A DNA stretch of 5,027 nucleotides, taken from contig JAFADT010000008.1 of NCBI GenBank assembly GCA_023424585.1, positions 1-5,027 of the forward strand, given 5' to 3'. The notes under the pieces were generated by a model, which did not search any database, had not been told where the DNA came from, and was given only the letters and a program-made list of their open reading frames with translations. The DNA is from Pseudomonadota bacterium (lineage in GTDB: Bacteria; Myxococcota; Myxococcia; Myxococcales; Myxococcaceae). Position 1 is the stretch's first letter, and the number at the start of each line of letters is the position of its first letter. Below, piece after piece: positions 1 through 5,027 of the stretch. The position numbers were made by a program, and so were the translations under genes.

Positions 1-24
1 AGGCCCCCTCCGGGCACCCCGCCG

Positions 25-53
25 TTGACCGGCCCCCGCCCCGCCTATATAGG
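25..53 (+). promoter_or_regulatory. Candidate sigma-70-type promoter for atpG
   Basis: A TTGACC -35 box (25-30) is followed after 17 bases by TATAGG (48-53); TATATA at 46-51 with a 15-base spacer is the alternative -10. TATATAG stands out in this GC-rich DNA. The -10 lies between inverted arms GGCCCCC (31-37) and GGGGGCC (52-58). A very similar element precedes atpD (1229-1258), with the same -35 and the same 12 bases AGGGGGCCCGCC after the -10, which makes chance less likely. Transcription would start near 60, giving a leader of about 70 bases. The call rests on pattern only. Confidence 0.5.
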
Positions 54-132
54 GGGCCCGCCGTCCCTACATGGCCAGCCCGGGCCGTCGCGGGGCGCGC
101 GCCGCACGTCGTCCCAGAGGAGTTCCCGGTCC

Positions 133-1029
<897 letters not shown>

Positions 1030-1068
1030 TCCGCCTCCCGTCCGGCCGGCTCCCCGGCTCCAGCCGCA

Positions 1069-1117
1069 AAGGGCCCGTTGCCTCGCGCTCCCACGAGCGC
1101 CCGGGGCACGGGCCCTT
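1069..1117 (+). terminator. Two-tier hairpin terminator after atpG
   Basis: Arms AAGGGCCCGT (1069-1078) and ACGGGCCCTT (1108-1117) are a perfect 10-bp inverted repeat. Inside it is a second perfect stem, GCGCTC (1085-1090)/GAGCGC (1095-1100), with a CCAC loop. The stem is followed by CGTCGTTCC rather than a clean T-tract. The A/T ends of the arms make it potentially bidirectional. It begins 39 bases after the atpG stop, which is consistent with termination of an atpG transcript. Efficiency cannot be judged from sequence. Confidence 0.7.
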
Positions 1118-1160
1118 CGTCGTTCCAGGCCCCCTCTCCGGGCAGGCGGAGGCGGGCGGC

Positions 1161-1178
1161 GCGCCAGGGGACTGGCGC
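1161..1178 (+). other. 7-bp hairpin with GNRA-type loop
   Basis: GCGCCAG (1161-1167) and CTGGCGC (1172-1178) pair perfectly around GGGA, which fits the GNRA tetraloop consensus. It lies after the atpG terminator and before the atpD promoter, where an RNA structure would matter only if read-through or another transcript crosses the gap. Function is unknown, and it could be a chance product of GC-rich DNA. Confidence 0.35.
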
Positions 1179-1228
1179 CGGGGACACCGCTCCGCTAAGC
1201 GGGACTTACGTGCGCGGACCCGGGAGGC

Positions 1229-2795
<1,567 letters not shown>

Positions 2796-2817
2796 GGCCC
2801 GCCTCCCGGAGCGACCC

Positions 2818-3375
2818 ATGCGCCTGACCGCCGCGCTCGCCTTGCTGCTCTGTGGTGCCGCGCCCTCCGCCTTGGCGGAGGAGCGCAGCAGCCGGGCACG
2901 GGTGAGCGCGAACGGCCTCTACAGCGTCCGCACGGTGGACGTGGGCGTGGGGAAGTGCCGGCTGGAGGTGCTCAAGGAGAACGGGCCCCTCTGGTCGGCG
3001 GACGTGTGCGTGGGGACGGTGGACGACCTCTACTTCGCGTCCAACGACGGGGAGAAGGTCTGGGTGCTCTACCCGCTGGTGGAGAAGGGCAAGCCGCTCC
3101 TCGTCAAGGGCAAGAAGAAGGCGAAGGGCCAGAGCCTGGCGTGGGCGCGGGTGATGGTGGCGGCCCAGTTCGACCGCACCGGGCAGAAGCTCCAGGAGCG
3201 GCGGCTGACGGAGTTGATGACGACGAAGCAGCTGTCGGAGGTGCGGCAGCTGGCCCACCACCTCAAGTGGCTGGAGGGCACCCTGGGCATTCCGGGCAAG
3301 GGCCCCCGCCTGACGGACGCCGGGGTGTTGGAGTTCGAGCCGGTGGGCGCGCAGACCCAGCGGCTGACTTTCTGA
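2818..3375 (+). CDS. Exported protein of unknown function
   Basis: I do not recognise this 185-residue protein. It opens with a clear Sec signal peptide: MRLT, a hydrophobic run (residues 5-15), and a cleavage site after Ala-Leu-Ala (18-20), so it is probably periplasmic or secreted. Cys12 is preceded by Leu-Leu-Leu and does not fit a lipobox. The mature part has two cysteines (Cys47, Cys64) that could form a disulphide. A beta-rich N-terminal half includes VSANGLYSV (29-37) and SNDGEKVWVLYP (75-86), which faintly resemble propeller-type strands. A Lys-rich patch (KGKKKAKG, 97-104) is followed by a helical segment (about 129-153). GGAG (2808-2811) lies 6 bases before the ATG. It begins 22 bases after atpD and ends 29 bases before atpC, so it is almost certainly cotranscribed with them. 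It is not a known ATP synthase subunit; any role in the enzyme is speculation. Confidence 0.85.
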   Translation: MRLTAALALLLCGAAPSALAEERSSRARVSANGLYSVRTVDVGVGKCRLEVLKENGPLWSADVCVGTVDDLYFASNDGEKVWVLYPLVEKGKPLLVKGKKKAKGQSLAWARVMVAAQFDRTGQKLQERRLTELMTTKQLSEVRQLAHHLKWLEGTLGIPGKGPRLTDAGVLEFEPVGAQTQRLTF

Positions 3376-3391
3376 TGCGGTAGTGCGGTAG
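3376..3391 (+). repeat. Tandem 8-bp duplication
   Basis: TGCGGTAG occurs twice in a row (3376-3383 and 3384-3391) in the 29-base gap between the exported protein gene and atpC, just ahead of the atpC ribosome binding site (GAGGA, 3395-3399). It probably arose by slippage. Confidence 0.7.
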
Positions 3392-3404
3392 CACGAGGAC
3401 CTTC

Positions 3405-3809
3405 ATGGCCAAGCTGACTGTCGAGATCGTCACCCCCGAGAAGCGCATCCTGTCCGTGCAGGCCGACGAGGCCATCGTGCCGGGCGGCGAGGGCCTGTTC
3501 GGCGTGCGTCCCGGCCACACGCCGTTCCTGTCGCTGGTGGAGCCGGGCACGCTGACCCTCACCGAGGCGGGCCGTCAGGACCGCTACTTCGTGGCCGGCG
3601 GCTTCGTGGAGGTGAGCAACGACAAGGTGCTGGTGCTGGCGGACGCCGCCGAGCACGTCACCGGCATCGACGTGGCCACCGCCCGCCGCCGCATGGAGGA
3701 GGCCCAGGCGCGCCTCAAGGACCTCAACAGCGCGGACGCGCGCTACGCGCTGGAGCAGGCCGCGGTGCGCCGCGAGGCCGCGCGCATCAGCGCCGCCGAG
3801 GCGCGCTGA
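3405..3809 (+). CDS. atpC: F1F0 ATP synthase subunit epsilon
   Basis: Epsilon binds the foot of gamma, helps link F1 to the c-ring, and in many bacteria inhibits ATP hydrolysis through its C-terminal helices. The 134-residue protein has the N-terminal beta-sandwich (1-85), with VEIVTPEKRILS (6-17), the family-typical GLFGVRPGHTPFLS (30-43) and FVAGGFVEV (62-70). A two-helix C-terminal domain (about 89-134) is rich in Ala, Arg and Glu. Length is within the usual 130-140. The ATP-binding I/L-D-x-x-R-A motif known from Bacillus PS3 and E. coli reads IDVATA (88-93), so the Arg is replaced by Thr. GAGGA (3395-3399) supports the ATG. It is separated from atpD by the exported protein gene, and two hairpins follow its stop, so it is probably the last gene of the atpD transcript. 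Confidence 0.96.
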   Translation: MAKLTVEIVTPEKRILSVQADEAIVPGGEGLFGVRPGHTPFLSLVEPGTLTLTEAGRQDRYFVAGGFVEVSNDKVLVLADAAEHVTGIDVATARRRMEEAQARLKDLNSADARYALEQAAVRREAARISAAEAR

Positions 3810-3817
3810 CGTCCCCC

Positions 3818-3839
3818 GCGCGCCCTTCCCAGGGCGCGC
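3818..3839 (+). terminator. First hairpin after atpC
   Basis: GCGCGCCCT (3818-3826) and AGGGCGCGC (3831-3839) form a perfect 9-bp stem with a TCCC loop, starting 9 bases after the atpC stop. No T-tract follows. It could contribute to termination or protect the mRNA 3' end. Confidence 0.55.
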
Positions 3840-3852
3840 TCGCGGCACCCGG

Positions 3853-3901
3853 GAGGGTGGAGCCCTGAAGCCCCGAGGCACGGGGCCGGCGCTCCACCCT
3901 C
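3853..3901 (+). terminator. Second, two-tier hairpin terminator after atpC
   Basis: GAGGGTGGAGC (3853-3863) and GCTCCACCCTC (3891-3901) form a perfect 11-bp stem. Inside it, GCCCCG (3870-3875)/CGGGGC (3881-3886) forms a 6-bp stem with loop AGGCA. The element is 49 bases long, the same size and two-tier design as the one after atpG (1069-1117), and is followed by TTCGCGTTCC, much like the TTCGTCGTTCC there. It probably ends the atpD-atpC transcript. Confidence 0.7.
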
Positions 3902-3955
3902 TTCGCGTTCCCGGGCCCACGGAAGCCCGCGGGCTCCCGCTTCCGGCGCCTCCCG

Positions 3956-3981
3956 GCGCATGATGCGGCGCAGTCATGCGC
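3956..3981 (+). promoter_or_regulatory. Inverted repeat over the start of the small gene
   Basis: GCGCATGA (3956-3963) and TCATGCGC (3974-3981) are perfect inverted repeats. TGC (3964-3966) and GCA (3970-3972) extend the stem to 11 bp with one bulged G (3973) and a GGC loop. The right arm contains the ATG (3976-3978) of the downstream gene. It could be an mRNA structure hiding the start codon, or a dimer-binding operator. Confidence 0.5.
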
Positions 3982-4245
3982 ACGCCCGACTCGCCCGTCC
4001 TGGAGCTGTTCCACCGCATCGCGGATCCCCCGTCCGCCGCCGCGCGCCGCTTCGTCACGGACCACGCGCTGGAGGACCGCGTGCGCTTCCGCAACCTCAC
4101 CTACGAAGAGGTGGAGAAGGACTGGCGCGAGCGCGGCGGCCACACGTCCCCCGCGCTGTGGGACGGCGCGCGGCTGTACCAGGGCGCGGAGGCGGTGGTG
4201 GCGCGGCTGATGGCGGTGGTCAACCTGGGCCGCGATGGCGGGTGA
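3976..4245 (+). CDS. Small thioredoxin-fold-like protein, no cysteines
   Basis: The 89-residue protein has strongly GC3-biased codons like its neighbours, so it is very probably real. The predicted order of elements suggests a glutaredoxin or GST-N-type thioredoxin fold: strand VLELFHRI (8-15), helix (20-32), strand VRFRNLTY (36-43), helix EEVEKDWRER (44-53), a T-S-P-A-L-W segment (57-62) resembling the cis-Pro loop, a strand around ARLYQG (65-70) and a final helix (71-82). The usual CxxC site falls around Ala16-Ser20 (ADPPS), and the protein has no cysteine at all, so a redox role is unlikely. No Shine-Dalgarno sequence is evident and the ATG lies in a strong hairpin. An overlapping frame from ATG 3960 gives an Arg-rich, unconvincing product. 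The fold is my inference; the function is unknown. Confidence 0.75.
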   Translation: MRTPDSPVLELFHRIADPPSAAARRFVTDHALEDRVRFRNLTYEEVEKDWRERGGHTSPALWDGARLYQGAEAVVARLMAVVNLGRDGG

Positions 4246-4669
4246 TCCGCGTGGACGAAGAGAAGTCGCGCGCGTCAAGGTGAACACCTGAGCCCGTGTG
4301 CGGCGCACGTGCACGGCGCCTTGCGCACCCACGCGCGGCCACCCGTGCTTCCCTTTCGGTCCATGTGCAGCATTCGAAGTTGGACACGGGCGCGCGTTCG
4401 CGCGTTTCCACGGGCTCGCCTGCTTGCTGAAACGCGGCGGGATGCGATAGCTACCGCGCCCCCGGTTGCGCCGTGGTGACGGCGGAGGAGGCGGACAGTG
4501 GCGACGCGCGTGGTGCAATCCAGCGGGACCTTTCTTGTCCAGCGCTCCACCGCACCCGCCTCGTTCCGGTCAAGGCCCCATGTTCGATCCGCCATCGCGT
4601 CGCGCGCCCACGCAGCGTTCATCTCGGTGCTCGTCCTTGGCTGAGGCTCGGGTAATCTCCGCCCCTCCG
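4246..4669. other. Intergenic stretch without a confident gene
   Basis: These 424 bases show weaker codon bias in every frame on both strands than the genes around them. They contain a small hairpin CGCGC (4391-4395)/GCGCG (4400-4404) with loop GTTC followed by TTT, which might be a weak terminator, several short palindromes such as CACGTG, and the candidate small ORF at 4498-4644. No strong promoter was found for the downstream gene; TTGCTG (4424-4429) with GATAGC (4446-4451) is a weak possibility. Confidence 0.6.
4498..4644 (+). CDS. Candidate small ORF, 48 residues
   Basis: A GTG start (4498) sits 6 bases after GGAGGAGG (4484-4491), the best Shine-Dalgarno sequence in the window. It opens a 48-codon frame that begins MATRVVQSSGTFLVQRS, has an Arg/Ser-rich middle and ends in a short hydrophobic tail (FISVLVLG, 41-48). 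It stops 25 bases before the ADP-ribosylglycohydrolase start. Third-position GC is about 79 percent by my count, lower than in the confident genes, and I recognise no family. It could be a small protein or leader peptide, or a chance frame beside a purine-rich stretch. Confidence 0.25.
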   Translation: MATRVVQSSGTFLVQRSTAPASFRSRPHVRSAIASRAHAAFISVLVLG

Positions 4670-5027
4670 ATGCCGCTGACTCCCGCAGACCGCCAGGACC
4701 GTTTTCACGCGGCATTCCTGGGGCTCGCCATCGGGGATGCGCTCGGCTTTCCGCTGAGGGGCATCCCCCCGGCGAGCCTGGCGCGGCTGCCCGGCCTGGC
4801 GGAGGACTTCGCGCCCCGGCCGCGCGGCAAGTTCGCCAAGGGCCAGTTCAGCGACGACACGCAGCTGCTGCTCGCGGCCGCGGAGAGCGTCATCCGCGAG
4901 GGCAAGGTGGACGGCCGCAGCGCGGCGCTGCACCTGGCGTGGCTGTGGCAGGAGGGCATCATCCTCCAGCCGCCGCGCAGCCTGTCGGAGGCGCTGCAGC
5001 GGCTGGCGGGCGGCACGCCGTGGATGA
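4670..5027 (+). CDS. ADP-ribosylglycohydrolase family protein, 5' part
   Basis: The first 119 residues are visible; the gene runs off the right edge. FLGLAIGDALGFPL (16-29) and GQFSDDTQLLLAAAESV (58-74) are the N-terminal signatures of the ADP-ribosylglycohydrolase (DraG/ARH) family. Asp62, Asp63 and Thr64 lie in the position of the acidic di-magnesium-binding site. Members remove ADP-ribose from proteins or small molecules, or hydrolyse related glycosides; the substrate here cannot be told. ATG 4670 is preferred because codon bias starts there and family homology follows within 15 residues. An in-frame ATG at 4580 would add 30 residues with poor codon bias and an Arg/Ser-rich sequence, and has only AAGG before it. 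No Shine-Dalgarno precedes 4670. There is no visible functional link to the ATP synthase genes. Confidence 0.85.
   Translation, partial: MPLTPADRQDRFHAAFLGLAIGDALGFPLRGIPPASLARLPGLAEDFAPRPRGKFAKGQFSDDTQLLLAAAESVIREGKVDGRSAALHLAWLWQEGIILQPPRSLSEALQRLAGGTPWM

Noticed and set aside
25..132. N-terminal extension of atpG from TTG 25
   Set aside because: The 36 extra residues have no family counterpart, the TTG is part of the -35 box, and AGAGGAG supports ATG 133.
2829..2856. Lipoprotein signal around Cys12 of the exported protein
   Set aside because: Leu at -1 does not fit the lipobox, while Ala-Leu-Ala at 18-20 is a good signal peptidase I site.
3069..4100. 343-codon minus-strand open frame across the exported protein gene, atpC and the hairpins
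   Set aside because: It overlaps atpC and two terminator-like hairpins, and the product is Arg/Ala-rich without recognisable features.
3960..4283. 107-codon frame overlapping the small gene
   Set aside because: Arg/His/Pro-rich product in the wrong codon-bias frame relative to 3976-4245.
3787..4518. 243-codon minus-strand open frame over the intergenic region
   Set aside because: The start region is Pro/Arg/His-rich and non-protein-like, and the frame runs antisense to the well-biased gene at 3976-4245.
4473..4655. 60-codon frame from GTG 4473
   Set aside because: No ribosome binding site before it, weak codon bias and no recognisable motif; the frame at 4498 is better supported.

Overview
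This is a GC-rich window (nearly every codon of the real genes ends in G or C). It carries the 3' half of an F1Fo-ATP synthase locus on the plus strand, followed by a small hypothetical gene and the 5' part of an ADP-ribosylglycohydrolase gene. The codon bias, the long post-gene GC hairpins and the appearance of the proteins suggest a myxobacterium (Myxococcota, Myxococcus/Corallococcus-like). This is an inference from general appearance; no rRNA or other taxonomic marker is present and the genus cannot be fixed.

Layout: positions 1-132 hold a candidate promoter and leader for atpG. atpG (F1 gamma) runs 133-1029. The 320-base gap 1030-1349 holds a long two-tier terminator-like hairpin, a GNRA-capped hairpin, a second candidate promoter that closely resembles the first, and a leader with a small hairpin. 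atpD (F1 beta) runs 1350-2795. A secreted or periplasmic protein of unknown function (2818-3375) sits between atpD and atpC. atpC (F1 epsilon) runs 3405-3809 and is followed by two hairpins in tandem. A small cysteine-free protein with a thioredoxin-fold-like layout runs 3976-4245; its start codon lies inside a strong inverted repeat. The 424-base stretch 4246-4669 has no confident gene, but holds a 48-codon small ORF with an ideal Shine-Dalgarno sequence. An ADP-ribosylglycohydrolase gene starts at 4670 and runs off the window.

How they work together: gamma, beta and epsilon are the rotor shaft, the catalytic subunit and the shaft-bound regulatory subunit of the same F1 motor. The signals suggest that atpG is transcribed separately from atpD, each with a promoter of the same design, and that atpD, the secreted protein and atpC form one transcript. 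No wholly new system is evident. The most interesting points are the duplicated promoter/terminator cassettes, the exported protein inserted into the atp locus, the beta Tyr-to-Phe and epsilon motif deviations, and the structured start of the small downstream gene.
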